From an uncultured Draconibacterium sp. (lineage in GTDB: Bacteria > Bacteroidota > Bacteroidia > Bacteroidales > Prolixibacteraceae): a stretch of DNA of 64,000 bases. Below are positions 1 to 9,879 of the stretch, piece by piece. The first letter of the stretch is position 1. Every line of letters starts with the position of its first letter. The stretch is taken from the NCBI GenBank assembly GCA_947492175.1, contig CANLMQ010000015.1:79815-143814 (forward strand). Reading direction: 5' to 3'. The position numbers and the translations under genes are program-made. The notes beneath the pieces are model-generated. The model saw only the letters and a program-made list of their open reading frames with translations, did no database searches and was not told the origin of the DNA.

Positions 1-669
1 ATTTATTTCTATGATTTTGGCTCCGTTTTCTTTTGCTTTAACCGGAATATCGGCTGCCGGCAAAACTTCGGCATTGGTACCTATAATCAATAATACATCG
101 GCTTTGGCAGCTTCTTCAAACGACCGTTTTTTTGCAAAGGCCGGAATAGGTTCATTAAAAAACACCATATCGGGTTTTAAAATACCTTTACAAACAAAAC
201 AAGTGGGCGGCAGGTAATTCAGGTCGGCAAAACTCATGTCGTATTCCGAACTGCATTCGGTGCATATCAATTGTTTATAAGTTCCGTGAATTTCATATAC
301 ATATTTGCTGCCGGCTTTTTGATGCAGGTGATCGATGTTTTGCGTAATAACCGTTTCAATAAAACTACGTTCTTCCATTTTAGCCAGCATACGATGCGCA
401 ATATTGGGTTCGGCATCGCCTAAACTATCGTAAAAGATTTCTTTGATTTTGCGCCACGATTGCAATGGCTTTTTCCGGAAGAATTCAATCTCAAGAAAAA
501 TGGGATCGGTGGTATTCCAAAGTCCGTTTTCTCCACGAAAAGGAGGAATACCACTTTCAACAGAAATACCGGCTCCGGTAAAAGCCACTGCATATTTTGC
601 TTTTCGAATAATATAAGCAGCTTTCCAAAGCTTGTCGATCTGTTTTTTTGTAAGTCTGGTAGAATTCAT
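1..669 (-). CDS. cobB: Sir2/CobB-type NAD-dependent protein deacylase (3' end outside window)
   Basis: This is the N-terminal 223 codons of a sirtuin, which removes acyl groups from protein lysines using NAD+. Read on the minus strand from the ATG at 669, it shows the NAD-binding TGAGIS at residues 31-36, PPFRG at 42-46, QNID at 110-113, the catalytic HG at 128-129 and a zinc-binding set at C136, C139, C157 and C160, then the GTNAEV-type segment near 197. The usual length is about 230-250 residues, so only the last few tens are missing. It lies 67 bp downstream of, and co-oriented with, a GNAT-fused acyl-CoA synthetase. With acs nearby, a role in deacetylating acetyl-CoA synthetase is a reasonable inference, as in the Pat/CobB system of enterobacteria. 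Family assignment is sure; the substrate is not. Confidence 0.93.
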   Translation of the reverse strand, partial: MNSTRLTKKQIDKLWKAAYIIRKAKYAVAFTGAGISVESGIPPFRGENGLWNTTDPIFLEIEFFRKKPLQSWRKIKEIFYDSLGDAEPNIAHRMLAKMEERSFIETVITQNIDHLHQKAGSKYVYEIHGTYKQLICTECSSEYDMSFADLNYLPPTCFVCKGILKPDMVFFNEPIPAFAKKRSFEEAAKADVLLIIGTNAEVLPAADIPVKAKENGAKIIEIN

Positions 670-735
670 TTGTATAAAACTCCCGGTAAATATACAATGC
701 TTACCGGGAGAACAATGATTTATAGTAAAAGGTTT

Positions 736-3432
736 TTAGTTTTCTTCCTCAAGAAGTTTCGATACGGAGACCGTGGTGTCTTCGTTAAACCTGATTTTGA
801 AATTCAGTTTTCTGAAGACCGAAATCATAGGTTTATTATCGCGGGTAGTTTCTGCTGCCAGCTTTTTAATTCCCCGTGCTTTGGCTATGTCCTCGCAGTA
901 TTTTGTCAGCGTGTAACCCAGTTCTTTTTTCTGCCATTTATCGGTTATAAGAATGGCATATTCCATTATTTCAACATCCGGATCGGCAATTAATCTACCA
1001 ACGCCAATCAACTCTTTTGTGCCATCTTCTTTTTCGTGTTCAGCTACAATGGCAATTTCCCGGTCATAATCTATAAAACAGAACTGTGTTGCCACCTCGT
1101 GCGAATCGAAATAAAAATCGTAACGGAAGCGATGGTAAATGGCGTCTTTCGAACAGCTTCCCAAAAGCTCAAGCCACAAAGGCTCATCTTCGGGGCGGAT
1201 TGGTCTCAAAACAACAGGAGTTCCGTCTTTTAATTCAGATTTCGAGATAAGACTTTCAGGATAAGGACGCAAAATCAAATGAGAATACTCTTTGGTCGGA
1301 GATTTCATCAACTCTTCATCAATAACTATCCGAGCATCGAGTGCAATTACATCGTTTGGTGTTACAATTAACGGATTAATGTCCAGTTCTTCAATTTCAG
1401 GATAGTCGGCAGCCAGGTACGACATGCGAATAAGTACTTCAATCAGCTTGTCGATATTCTTGGGTGCATCGCCACGCCAGCCTTTTAGCAGCGGGTATAT
1501 TTTTAATGATTCGAGCATTTGACGGGCAAGCTGCTCGTTTAACGGAGGGAATTCCAAACGTTTATCTTTGAATAATTCAGCAGTTGTTCCTCCCATTCCG
1601 ACCAGCATTACAGTTCCAAAAACCGGATCTTTTTTGGTTCCGATAATTAACTCAATACCATCTTTATTATCTACCATTTTTTGAATGGTAACCCCATCGA
1701 TTCTGGCATCCGGCATTTTTTCTGAGGCCGTTTTTATCATATTGCGGAAGGTGGCGCGCACCATATCTTCGTTTTTAATGTTTAACGCTACACCGCCAAC
1801 GTCAGATTTATGGGTAATATCGGGCGAATAAATTTTCACCACCACAGGATATCCTTTTTCTTTGGCAATAGCAACCGCTTCGTCTTCAGTTGCAGCCGGT
1901 GTTGGGTGGGTGGTATCAATTCCATAGTCGTTAACGAGCATTTTGGAATCGTCTTCGTTTAATATTTTTGCCTTTGGAAATACTTCCTTTAGGTATTTTG
2001 CTCGTAATTCATGATGGTCGTATTCAAATGATACAGGTACCTCGCGCGGAGTTTCGTACAGGTTTTTCAGATTCATGGAGTAATCAGAAAGAGTCATGAA
2101 TGCTCTGATTGCCTGTTCTGGTGCAGCAAAACTGGAAATGCCTGCATTGTTAAAAATCTGAATACCATCGCGCATGCCGGCGCCTCCCAACCAACCTGCC
2201 ATGATCGATTTTGTAGTTTTTACCGACATGTCGGCAATGGCTTGTGCTGTTGCAGTTGGATCTGTCATGGCTTGTGGTGTTAACAGAACAAGAACAGCAT
2301 CTACATTTTCATCCTCCAAAACAATTTCTGTTGATTTGGCAAACCGCTCGGGTGTTGCATCTCCCAAAACGTCAATCGGGTTTCCGTGCGACCAAAACGG
2401 CGGAAGATAATCGTTTAACTTTTGCATGGTTTCATCAGATAGTTTCACCAGTTTGCCACCCAGCGAGATAAGGGAATCGGTTGCCATAACACCTGGGCCA
2501 CCGGCATTGGTAACAATTGCCAAACGGTTGCCTTTCGGAATTCGTTTGCGTCCTACCAAATCTGTAAATTCAAAAATATTTCCAAAATCGAACACACGAG
2601 CCAATCCTGCACGGCGGAAGACTGCATCGTAAATGGAATCTTCGGAAGCCATGGCACCGGTATGTGAAGCGGCTGCAGCTGCCGATTCAGGGAAACGCCC
2701 CGATTTATAAACGATAATTGGTTTTTCGCGCGAGAAAGCCCTTGCTGCCGACATAAAAGTCCGGGCATCGGCAACCGATTCGACATAAAGTACAATGGAT
2801 TTGGTATTGGGATCTTGCCCGAAATAGTCGATTAAATCGCCAAAGCTAACATCCATTGAATTTCCAATGGAAACAAAGTTGGAGAAACCGATATTGGATT
2901 CGTAGGCCCAATCGAGAACCGATGTACAAAGTGCACCCGATTGAGAAATAAATGCTACATGGCCTTTTTTAGGCATTCCGTCAGCAAAACTTACATTCAT
3001 GTTTAGTCCGGGAACAAGAATACCCAGGCAGTTTGGTCCGATAATCCGCATATCGGGGTACCTGGCTTTTTCTGCTTTTACCATAGCCTCCAGTTTTTTC
3101 CCTTCCTCACCCGATTCTTTAAAACCAGCCGACATAATAATCACCCCATGAATACCGGCTTCGCCACAATCTTTTACCAATTGCGGAACCCATTTAGCTG
3201 CTGTCATTATTACTGCCAGATCAGGAGTTTTTGGCAAACTTTTTACATCAGGATAGCACGGAATACCAAAAACAGCTTCACGTTTCGGATTAACAGGATA
3301 AACAACGCCGTTAAAACCGCCTCCTACCAGGTTGCGTAGTGTGATTCCACCGACGCTGTCATTATTATTAGAAACACCAATTAATGCAATTCTTTTTGGT
3401 CTGAAAATACTGTCTAACTTCTTGATAGCCAT
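736..3432 (-). CDS. ADP-forming acyl-CoA synthetase fused to C-terminal GNAT acetyltransferase (Pat-like)
   Basis: The 898-residue protein has the domain order of protein acetyltransferase Pat/PatZ. Residues 8-130 are a CoA-binding Rossmann domain and 145-460 are succinyl-CoA-ligase-like. Residues 485-705 form an ATP-grasp domain with ITHKSDVGGV at about 539-548, and 738-898 are a GNAT domain. The phosphohistidine position of ADP-forming acetyl-CoA synthetases appears intact as SHTGA with H257, so the synthetase half may be active. From memory, enterobacterial Pat has lost this histidine. The GNAT acetyl-CoA loop reads QKKELGYT, a weak match to Q/RxxGxG/A. The product could make acetate plus ATP from acetyl-CoA, acetylate Acs, or both. 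The ATG at 3432 gives the full CoA-binding domain. A sirtuin gene follows immediately. Confidence 0.88.
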   Translation of the reverse strand: MAIKKLDSIFRPKRIALIGVSNNNDSVGGITLRNLVGGGFNGVVYPVNPKREAVFGIPCYPDVKSLPKTPDLAVIMTAAKWVPQLVKDCGEAGIHGVIIMSAGFKESGEEGKKLEAMVKAEKARYPDMRIIGPNCLGILVPGLNMNVSFADGMPKKGHVAFISQSGALCTSVLDWAYESNIGFSNFVSIGNSMDVSFGDLIDYFGQDPNTKSIVLYVESVADARTFMSAARAFSREKPIIVYKSGRFPESAAAAASHTGAMASEDSIYDAVFRRAGLARVFDFGNIFEFTDLVGRKRIPKGNRLAIVTNAGGPGVMATDSLISLGGKLVKLSDETMQKLNDYLPPFWSHGNPIDVLGDATPERFAKSTEIVLEDENVDAVLVLLTPQAMTDPTATAQAIADMSVKTTKSIMAGWLGGAGMRDGIQIFNNAGISSFAAPEQAIRAFMTLSDYSMNLKNLYETPREVPVSFEYDHHELRAKYLKEVFPKAKILNEDDSKMLVNDYGIDTTHPTPAATEDEAVAIAKEKGYPVVVKIYSPDITHKSDVGGVALNIKNEDMVRATFRNMIKTASEKMPDARIDGVTIQKMVDNKDGIELIIGTKKDPVFGTVMLVGMGGTTAELFKDKRLEFPPLNEQLARQMLESLKIYPLLKGWRGDAPKNIDKLIEVLIRMSYLAADYPEIEELDINPLIVTPNDVIALDARIVIDEELMKSPTKEYSHLILRPYPESLISKSELKDGTPVVLRPIRPEDEPLWLELLGSCSKDAIYHRFRYDFYFDSHEVATQFCFIDYDREIAIVAEHEKEDGTKELIGVGRLIADPDVEIMEYAILITDKWQKKELGYTLTKYCEDIAKARGIKKLAAETTRDNKPMISVFRKLNFKIRFNEDTTVSVSKLLEEEN

Positions 3433-3760
3433 GGGTTAAAGTTTTATATGGTTGATTGAAATACTTCCTGTTCTTTAAACAGCTTTAAAATCAGTTCAAT
3501 TGGGTTATAAATTTCACGAAAAAAAATCAGCAAAGAAAATTCTCTTCAATCGGGTGTTTTTTTTATTTGCTGTGGTGTAATGTTCAGGAATACAGTGAGG
3601 TATGGTCTGTTTGGAGGCATTGTCTCGCTGATAATATGTTGAACAACACTAGTGTTCTTTAGCATAAGTAAGGCATGCGGTTGGTGCTGTGCCGGATTAT
3701 TACAAATCAGAGTATGAGATTTCAGGAAATAAATCCTGAAATCTCATACATATCCTGATC
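3433..3760. other. 328-bp gap between the acyl-CoA synthetase and carrier genes
   Basis: No convincing reading frame is present. The part near 3712-3749 holds the hairpin that ends the carrier transcript. The rest should contain the promoter of the minus-strand Pat-like gene, but I could not pick out a clear TTTG/TAnnTTTG pair. Confidence 0.5.
3712..3749 (-). terminator. Strong hairpin downstream of the OFA-family carrier gene
   Basis: A perfect 16-bp inverted repeat (3712-3727 with 3734-3749, 6-nt loop) lies 11 bp past the stop of the minus-strand carrier gene. The U-tract after it on the minus strand is short and interrupted, so termination or mRNA 3'-end stabilisation are both possible. 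Confidence 0.55.
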
Positions 3761-5110
3761 TTAGGCAGCGTTGGTACTGGTATTTTCTGTTATATTTTTT
3801 GCTTCCCTGGTATTCACCTTTGGTGGTTTGGTCACAATCATAATAATTCCGCCAATAATACAGGCCACTCCTGCAACAATAAATGGAGTCATCCAGACCA
3901 TCGGTTGTCCCGTTCCTAAAGCAGTGTCTTTAAAATGCCCTGCCAATTGGGGGCCCGCAATTCCGGCAACACCATAGGCAGTAAACATCCATCCATAATT
4001 TCTTCCAACAGTTTTATTCCCAAAAAAGTCAGCCGTAATGGCCGGGAATAATGCGAAGTTTCCTCCAAAATTAAATCCGATTATACAGGCTGCTGCAATA
4101 AAACCGGCAGTAATTCCAAAGCTTATAAATACATGATAGATCATCAGCATAATAATTCCCTGGAAGAAGGTCATAAAAATGATTGATTTTCGTCTGCCAA
4201 GTTTATCAGAAACTGTTCCCCAGACAATTCTGCCCAGTCCGTTAAAAATAGCATACCATGCCATTGCAGTACCGGTAATTGCCCCGGCTTCCAGTACTCC
4301 GTTGTGTTCCAGTGCATCAATCCCAAATAGTTTTATGCAATAAATTACCATTAATCCGGCAAGAGCAGAGAAAACAAATACCGACCAAACGGCATAGAAT
4401 TGTCGGGTAGCGAGCATTTGTTTTGAGCTAAACGTAACTCCTCCAAATGCTTTGGTAGCAGTTCGTGCCGGAGCGGTCCAGCCTTTGGGTTTGTAATCTT
4501 CGGGTGGGTTTACCATCACAATCGAACCCAATACAACCATTATCGCAAAAGCAATTCCGTAAATTACAAATACACTTTGTACGCCAGGTAATCCAAATAC
4601 ATGCGATGTATTTAGCAATCCGCCAAACCACGATCCGGCCAGCTTAACCCAGATTGTGGCTCCAAAACCAAATCCGGCTACCGCAAATCCGGTAATCATT
4701 CCCTTTTTATCGGGAAACCATTTAACTCCTACTGCAATTGGAACAACATAAGCTAAACCTATTCCTGCACCACCCAACAATCCAATACATAGAAGTTGTG
4801 CAAGAAAAGTTTTTCCCAGGAATCCGCCCAAAATATAACCGGCTCCCAATAGTAATCCTCCAGTTAGCGCTACAATTGTTGGCCCCGATTTGGCCTGCCA
4901 TTTGCCGGCAAATACCATTACCACAGCAAAGGTGGCCAAACCCAGCGAGAAGACCCAGGCTGTTTGTGTGGCCGTAAATGCATAAGTTCCTTCAGGATCG
5001 GTTAGAAGTTTGGTGAAAACAGACCAGGCATAAATTGCGCCGAGAGCAAGCTGAATAAGTATGGCTCCAACCACAACTATCCAACGGTTAGTTATTTTTA
5101 GTCCTTTCAT
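3761..5110 (-). CDS. OFA-family MFS transporter (oxalate/formate antiporter-like)
   Basis: This 449-residue membrane protein has about 12 hydrophobic segments. It opens with NRWIVVVGAILIQLALGAIY, ending in the LALGxIYAWSVF signature of the oxalate:formate antiporter family, and a GRIVWGTVSDKLGRR loop is the MFS cytoplasmic motif between helices. Family members carry oxalate/formate, pyruvate or other small carboxylates. Lying just downstream of acetyl-CoA synthetase and upstream of an acyl-CoA synthetase, it probably moves a short carboxylate, but the substrate cannot be read from the sequence. A hairpin follows it, and another separates it from acs, so it seems to be its own transcription unit. 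Confidence 0.82.
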   Translation of the reverse strand: MKGLKITNRWIVVVGAILIQLALGAIYAWSVFTKLLTDPEGTYAFTATQTAWVFSLGLATFAVVMVFAGKWQAKSGPTIVALTGGLLLGAGYILGGFLGKTFLAQLLCIGLLGGAGIGLAYVVPIAVGVKWFPDKKGMITGFAVAGFGFGATIWVKLAGSWFGGLLNTSHVFGLPGVQSVFVIYGIAFAIMVVLGSIVMVNPPEDYKPKGWTAPARTATKAFGGVTFSSKQMLATRQFYAVWSVFVFSALAGLMVIYCIKLFGIDALEHNGVLEAGAITGTAMAWYAIFNGLGRIVWGTVSDKLGRRKSIIFMTFFQGIIMLMIYHVFISFGITAGFIAAACIIGFNFGGNFALFPAITADFFGNKTVGRNYGWMFTAYGVAGIAGPQLAGHFKDTALGTGQPMVWMTPFIVAGVACIIGGIIMIVTKPPKVNTREAKNITENTSTNAA

Positions 5111-5242
5111 CTTGTTGGTTTTTATAATTTTTAAGGTATTTTCTGGAAGTTGCTTATAGTGATTCTGAATTTAAGAAGCACTATTGGCTTGTTTTTACAA
5201 TGGTTAATTTTTGTTTGAATATTGCATAATACGGCTAAAACA

Positions 5243-5273
5243 AAAAGACATCCCCGAAATGAGGATGTCTTTT
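5243..5273 (-). terminator. Rho-independent terminator after acs
   Basis: An 11-bp stem (5243-5253 with 5263-5273, 9-nt loop) lies 11 bp after the minus-strand acs stop and is followed, in that direction, by a run of T. It separates acs from the carrier gene. Confidence 0.75.
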
Positions 5274-5283
5274 GCAGTATTGA

Positions 5284-7206
5284 TTAACGTTTTACTTCAA
5301 CTTTTGCACCGACAATTATCTCTTCTACTACTCCGGGATCAAGCAATGTTGATGTATCTCCGAGGTTGGTAGCATCGCCTTCTCCAATTTTTCGAAGAAT
5401 GCGGCGCATAATTTTTCCCGATCTTGTTTTGGGTAATCCGCTAACAATTTGAATTTTATCGGGTTTGGCAATCGGTCCGATAAATTTGTTAACGGTTGCT
5501 CTGATCTCTGCTTCAATATTCGCCATTTCCATATCGGTCAGGTCTTCACAAATAACATAAGCATAAATACCTGCTCCTTTTATGTCGTGCGGATATCCAA
5601 CTACTGCCGATTCTACTACTTTCGGATGTTGGTTAATTGCATCTTCAACTTCGGCAGTTCCAATTCGGTGCCCTGAAACATTTATAACATCATCAATTCT
5701 TCCGATAATCCTGTAATATCCTTCTTCATCGCGTTTAGCTCCATCGCCGGTAAGATAATATCCCTGGAATGATGAAAAATAGGTTTGATAGCAACGTTGG
5801 TGGTCTCCCCAGGTTGTGCGCAACATTCCGGGCCAGGGGAATTTCATACATAAAATTCCTTCAACACTGTTGCCTTTTAACTCATTACCTTCGTGGTCGA
5901 GCAGCACAGGTTGAATTCCCGGAAGTGGCAGTGTTGCCAACGACGGTTTGGTAGGCGTAATGCCGGCAAGCGGTGTAATCATTATTCCTCCGGTTTCGGT
6001 TTGCCACCAGGTATCCACTATCGGGCAGCGTCCTTTACCAACCAAATCGTGGTACCAGCGCCATGCTTCTTCGTTAATTGGTTCACCAACAGTTCCCAAC
6101 ACTTTCAGTGAGCTTAAATCGTATTTTGTAACCCACTCGTCGCCCTGTGCAACCAATGCACGGATTGCTGTAGGTGCGGTGTAAAACTGGTTAACCTTGT
6201 ATTTGTCAACTACTTCCCAGAAACGTCCGGCATCAGGCCATGTTGGAACTCCCTCAAACATAACGGTTGTGGCTCCTGTTAGCAGCGGACCATACACAAT
6301 ATATGAGTGCCCGGTTACCCAACCAATGTCAGCAGTACACCAAAATATGTCGCCATCGCTGTATTGAAAAACATTCTTAAATGTATACTCGGTGTAAACC
6401 ATGTAACCGGCGGTAGTATGAACAACTCCTTTGGGTTTTCCGGTAGAACCGGAGGTATAAAGAATAAAGAGTACATCTTCAGCATCCATGGTTTCGGCTT
6501 TGTTTTCTGTTGAAACGCCTTCAATTAAATCGTGCCACCAGATATCGCGTCCGTCTACCCACGAAATTTCTTCTTCGGTACGTTTTAAAACAACTGAGTA
6601 TTGAACCGAAGGACAATTCTCCAAAGCTTCATCAACAATCTTTTTTAACGGGATTGATTTTGTTCCCCGGAATCCGCCGTCGGAAGTAATAACCACTTTT
6701 GCTTCGGCATCGATAATACGATCGGCAAGTGCTGTTGCCGAAAAACCTGCAAAAACAATGGAGTGGATAGCTCCAATACGTGCACAGGCCAGCATAGCGA
6801 CGGCCAGCTCAGGAACCATAGGCAGGTAAAGTGCAACACGATCACCTTTTTTAACTCCCAGTTTTTTTAGTCCGTTGGCAAATTGTTTAACCTTATCAAA
6901 AAGTTCTCCGTACGTTAATTTTATTTCCTTCTCCTTTGGATCATTAGGTTCCCAGATTATGGCTACCTGGTCTTTGCGCATAAACATATTGCGCTCGAAA
7001 ATATTTTCAGTAATATTGAGTTTCCCGTTTACAAACCAGTTGACATCGGGAGCTCCTTCTCCTTCAAATCTGTGTTCGAGAACCTTGTCCCATTTCTTTT
7101 GCCAATAGTGGCTTTCGGCTATTTTACCCCAAAAACCATCAGGATCGGCAACGCTTTCTTTGTACTTCTGAAAGTACTCGGCTAAACTTGTGATTTTATT
7201 TACCAT
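5284..7206 (-). CDS. acs: Acetyl-CoA synthetase, AMP-forming
   Basis: At 640 residues it matches the usual 640-660 of Acs, which activates acetate to acetyl-CoA through acetyl-AMP. It carries the P-loop-like TSGSTGKPKGV, the WWQTETGG adenylate-forming motif, YYLTGDGA and, near the C-terminus, PKTRSGKIMRR. The lysine in the last motif (K598) aligns with the lysine that Pat acetylates and CobB deacetylates in Salmonella Acs. A terminator follows the gene. Its start is 651 bp from the divergent ptb-buk pair. The neighbouring Pat-like and sirtuin genes suggest post-translational control here; that link is inferred. Confidence 0.95.
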   Translation of the reverse strand: MVNKITSLAEYFQKYKESVADPDGFWGKIAESHYWQKKWDKVLEHRFEGEGAPDVNWFVNGKLNITENIFERNMFMRKDQVAIIWEPNDPKEKEIKLTYGELFDKVKQFANGLKKLGVKKGDRVALYLPMVPELAVAMLACARIGAIHSIVFAGFSATALADRIIDAEAKVVITSDGGFRGTKSIPLKKIVDEALENCPSVQYSVVLKRTEEEISWVDGRDIWWHDLIEGVSTENKAETMDAEDVLFILYTSGSTGKPKGVVHTTAGYMVYTEYTFKNVFQYSDGDIFWCTADIGWVTGHSYIVYGPLLTGATTVMFEGVPTWPDAGRFWEVVDKYKVNQFYTAPTAIRALVAQGDEWVTKYDLSSLKVLGTVGEPINEEAWRWYHDLVGKGRCPIVDTWWQTETGGIMITPLAGITPTKPSLATLPLPGIQPVLLDHEGNELKGNSVEGILCMKFPWPGMLRTTWGDHQRCYQTYFSSFQGYYLTGDGAKRDEEGYYRIIGRIDDVINVSGHRIGTAEVEDAINQHPKVVESAVVGYPHDIKGAGIYAYVICEDLTDMEMANIEAEIRATVNKFIGPIAKPDKIQIVSGLPKTRSGKIMRRILRKIGEGDATNLGDTSTLLDPGVVEEIIVGAKVEVKR

Positions 7207-7857
7207 AGTAGTAATTTTAAGTTTGATTAAGAATAATTATTAGTATGTCGAGTCTGTTCTGTTTTAGCTTTTACAAGCTTTAATAAATGCCATTGGCACG
7301 GTTCTTTCCTGTTGAAAATAAGTTGTAATAATTACTAACAATATTTACTTCGTAAGAGTTTTCGAAAGAGAAAAAAAATGGTCTGTATGGTAATTCTGAA
7401 TGACTCAAGTTGGTAAAGTTTGAAATTAACCTAAAGAATCTGTTGTTGAAAATACGATAAAAAAATCTCTTATTGAAAGATTAAAGCATATTGTAAAACA
7501 CTAAGTTTATGCCTGTAAAACATATAGTTGGGTTAAAAAACATGCTTGTTTTTTTGTATTTTTAGAAAACTGACCTTTCGAACAGATAGAACATAAATTT
7601 GATTCTGTTTTTCTAAGCCTTATTTTTGTTTGAATATTTTCTGAAAATTGATTTGTTCCGGTTTTAATTGCTTAAATGATTAATTCCAAAATAGAAGTTA
7701 CTGAAAGGGATTTGTAATAATGTTTTATGTAAGGCTTTGTAATTTGTTTCTATTTGTCAGAATGAAATTTTTAATGATGGTTTACAACATAAAAATAGCT
7801 GAGAAAAGTTAGTACCTGCTTTACTGGAGTGTCGTAATTTCGAAAAAAAGTTAAACA
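7207..7857. other. 651-bp divergent intergenic region between acs and ptb
   Basis: This is very AT-rich and has no supported reading frame or RNA gene. It must hold the divergent promoters of acs (minus) and ptb-buk (plus). A perfect TAnnTTTG octamer occurs at 7594-7601 on the plus strand, but no well-spaced TTTG precedes it. An unannotated small RNA or long leader cannot be excluded. Confidence 0.5.
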
Positions 7858-8778
7858 ATGAGAATTAATAATTTTGCTGAACTTTTAGAAGAAGTAAAAA
7901 AACAGCCGGCAAAACGAGTTGTTGCTGTTAACGGAATTGACGAAAATACAATTGAAGCTTTGCAGGAGGCTGTTGAAATAGGATTTGTAAAACCTATTAT
8001 CACAGGTGATAAAGCAACTATTATTAAATCGTGCGAAAAATTGGGAATAGACGTTTCTGCTTATGAAATTTATGATGCAGCTTCGTCGCGTGAAGCCACC
8101 GAAAAAGCAGTTGAACTGGTACATGACGGGAAGGCCGACCTTTTAATGAAAGGTATGGTTTCTACTGATAAATTTATGCGGGCACTGTTAAAAAAAGAGT
8201 ATAGCCTGGTTCCATCGCGCGGAACATTAAGTCATATTTCTGTAGTTGATAATCCCAATTATCATAAATTATTGTTGTTTAGCGATGCAGCGGTGTTACC
8301 TTATCCCGATCTAAAACAAAAGATTTTAATGACCAATTACCTGATTTGTGCCGCACAATCACTTGGGATAGAAACACCAAAAGTAGCTGTAATTGCTCCA
8401 ACGGAACAAATTATTATTTCTATTCCATCGTGTATGGATGGTGCTACCATTGCCAAAATGGCGGAACACGGGCAAATTGAAGGCGGTTTGGTTGACGGGC
8501 CCATGGCATTGGATGTAGCAATAAACAGCAAATCGGCAGAAATAAAAGGATTTACTTCGCCGGTTACCGGAGATGCCGATTGTTTGCTCTTCCCTAATAT
8601 TGATGCTGCCAATGTTTTTTATAAAACAAATTCAAAACTGGCCAATGCCGAAATGTCGGGGATAATTGCCGGAGCCAAAGTTCCGGTTGTAGTATCGTCG
8701 CGTGGCGACAGCCGCCAGACTAAACTAAACTCGATGGCGCTGGCTTGTATTGTAAGTTACCAGGCGAGTATATCTTAA
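7858..8778 (+). CDS. ptb: Phosphate butyryltransferase (phosphate acyltransferase family)
   Basis: This 306-residue enzyme of the PTA/PTB family transfers an acyl group between CoA and phosphate. Residues such as LLMKGMVSTDKFMRALLKKE, and SHISV near 122, are typical of Ptb rather than acetate-specific Pta. The immediate partner, 12 bp downstream, is butyrate kinase, so the pair interconverts butyryl-CoA (or branched/propionyl-CoA) and the free acid with ATP gain. The ATG at 7858 gives a full N-terminus. Fermentative production or fatty-acid uptake are both possible directions. Confidence 0.9.
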   Translation: MRINNFAELLEEVKKQPAKRVVAVNGIDENTIEALQEAVEIGFVKPIITGDKATIIKSCEKLGIDVSAYEIYDAASSREATEKAVELVHDGKADLLMKGMVSTDKFMRALLKKEYSLVPSRGTLSHISVVDNPNYHKLLLFSDAAVLPYPDLKQKILMTNYLICAAQSLGIETPKVAVIAPTEQIIISIPSCMDGATIAKMAEHGQIEGGLVDGPMALDVAINSKSAEIKGFTSPVTGDADCLLFPNIDAANVFYKTNSKLANAEMSGIIAGAKVPVVVSSRGDSRQTKLNSMALACIVSYQASIS

Positions 8779-8790
8779 ATTGTTTTTTTT

Positions 8791-9879
8791 ATGATTCGGA
8801 TTCTAGCAATAAATCCAGGTTCTACTTCTACTAAATTTGCAGTCTATAATCATACCGAATGTATTTTTAAAAAGACTATTCGTCATCCTTTGGAACAACT
8901 TCTACGGTATAAAAGTGTTATCGATCAGTTTGCATTTCGCAGAGGTTTGATAATTGAGGCACTGGTTGAAGAAGGAATAGAGGTAGATTCAATAAAATAC
9001 ATTATTGGAAGGGGAGGATTGACTTATCCTCTTGAGTCGGGAGTATACGAAGTTAACAACCTTATGTTGGAGCACCTGCGCGAAGGTGTTATGGGACAGC
9101 ATGCCAGTAACCTGGGACCAATGCTGGCCGATTATATAGCTTTGCAAATTCCCAATGCAAGAGCTTATATTGCCGATCCGGTTGTTACTGATGAATTGCA
9201 GGCTGTTGCCCGTTATACGGGTCATCCAATGTTTAAACGACAATCAATCTTCCATGCACTTAACCAAAAGGCAACTGCTCGTTTTCATGCAAAAAAGGTA
9301 AACAAAACCTACGAAGAGTTAAACCTGATAATTGCTCATCTTGGTGGAGGAATATCGGTGGGCGCGCATAAAGACGGGCGGGTAATCGATGTGAATAATG
9401 CTTTAGACGGAGAAGGTGCATTTAGTCCGGAACGTGCCGGTACTTTGCCTGTTGGGCAGTTAATTGAGCTTTGTTTTGGTGAAAAATATTCGAAGGAGCA
9501 GATTAAAAGAATGGTTGTCGGAGAAGGTGGATTTGTTGCTTATCTGGGCACCAATAACGCCGAGGAGGTTGAGAAACGTGCAAACTCAGGAGATAAACTG
9601 GCATATAAAATTCAGGAAGCTTTATTTTACCAAGTGGCAAAAATGATTGGTGAAATGGCTGTGGTATTGGAAGGAAAAGTAGATGGTATTTTGTTAACAG
9701 GCGGTTTGGCTTTTAACAAAGATCTGGAAAAGTATATAAAAAGAAAAGTTGGTTTTATTGCCGAAGTTTTTGCTTATCCGGGAGAAGATGAATTGGAAGC
9801 TTTGGCATTGAATGCTTTGCGGGTAGCTACCGGCGAAGTTGTAGCAAAAGAGTATAAAGCAGGGGGTAACATCGAGTAA
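8791..9879 (+). CDS. buk: Butyrate kinase
   Basis: This 362-residue ASKHA-fold kinase phosphorylates butyrate or related short acids, the second step of the Ptb-Buk route. The first phosphate-binding loop is AINPGSTSTKFAVY at residues 5-18. Further signatures are GRGGLTYPLESGVY, the HLGGGISVGAH phosphate-2 loop and ILLTGGLAFN for adenosine binding. Length matches the family (about 355-360). The gene follows ptb with a 12-bp spacer and almost certainly shares its mRNA. Confidence 0.93.
   Translation: MIRILAINPGSTSTKFAVYNHTECIFKKTIRHPLEQLLRYKSVIDQFAFRRGLIIEALVEEGIEVDSIKYIIGRGGLTYPLESGVYEVNNLMLEHLREGVMGQHASNLGPMLADYIALQIPNARAYIADPVVTDELQAVARYTGHPMFKRQSIFHALNQKATARFHAKKVNKTYEELNLIIAHLGGGISVGAHKDGRVIDVNNALDGEGAFSPERAGTLPVGQLIELCFGEKYSKEQIKRMVVGEGGFVAYLGTNNAEEVEKRANSGDKLAYKIQEALFYQVAKMIGEMAVVLEGKVDGILLTGGLAFNKDLEKYIKRKVGFIAEVFAYPGEDELEALALNALRVATGEVVAKEYKAGGNIE

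Noticed and set aside
7291..7310. TGGCACG followed by TTTC resembling a sigma-54 promoter
   Set aside because: It points toward ptb but is over 540 bp away, the second box is poor, and such sequences recur by chance in AT-rich gaps.
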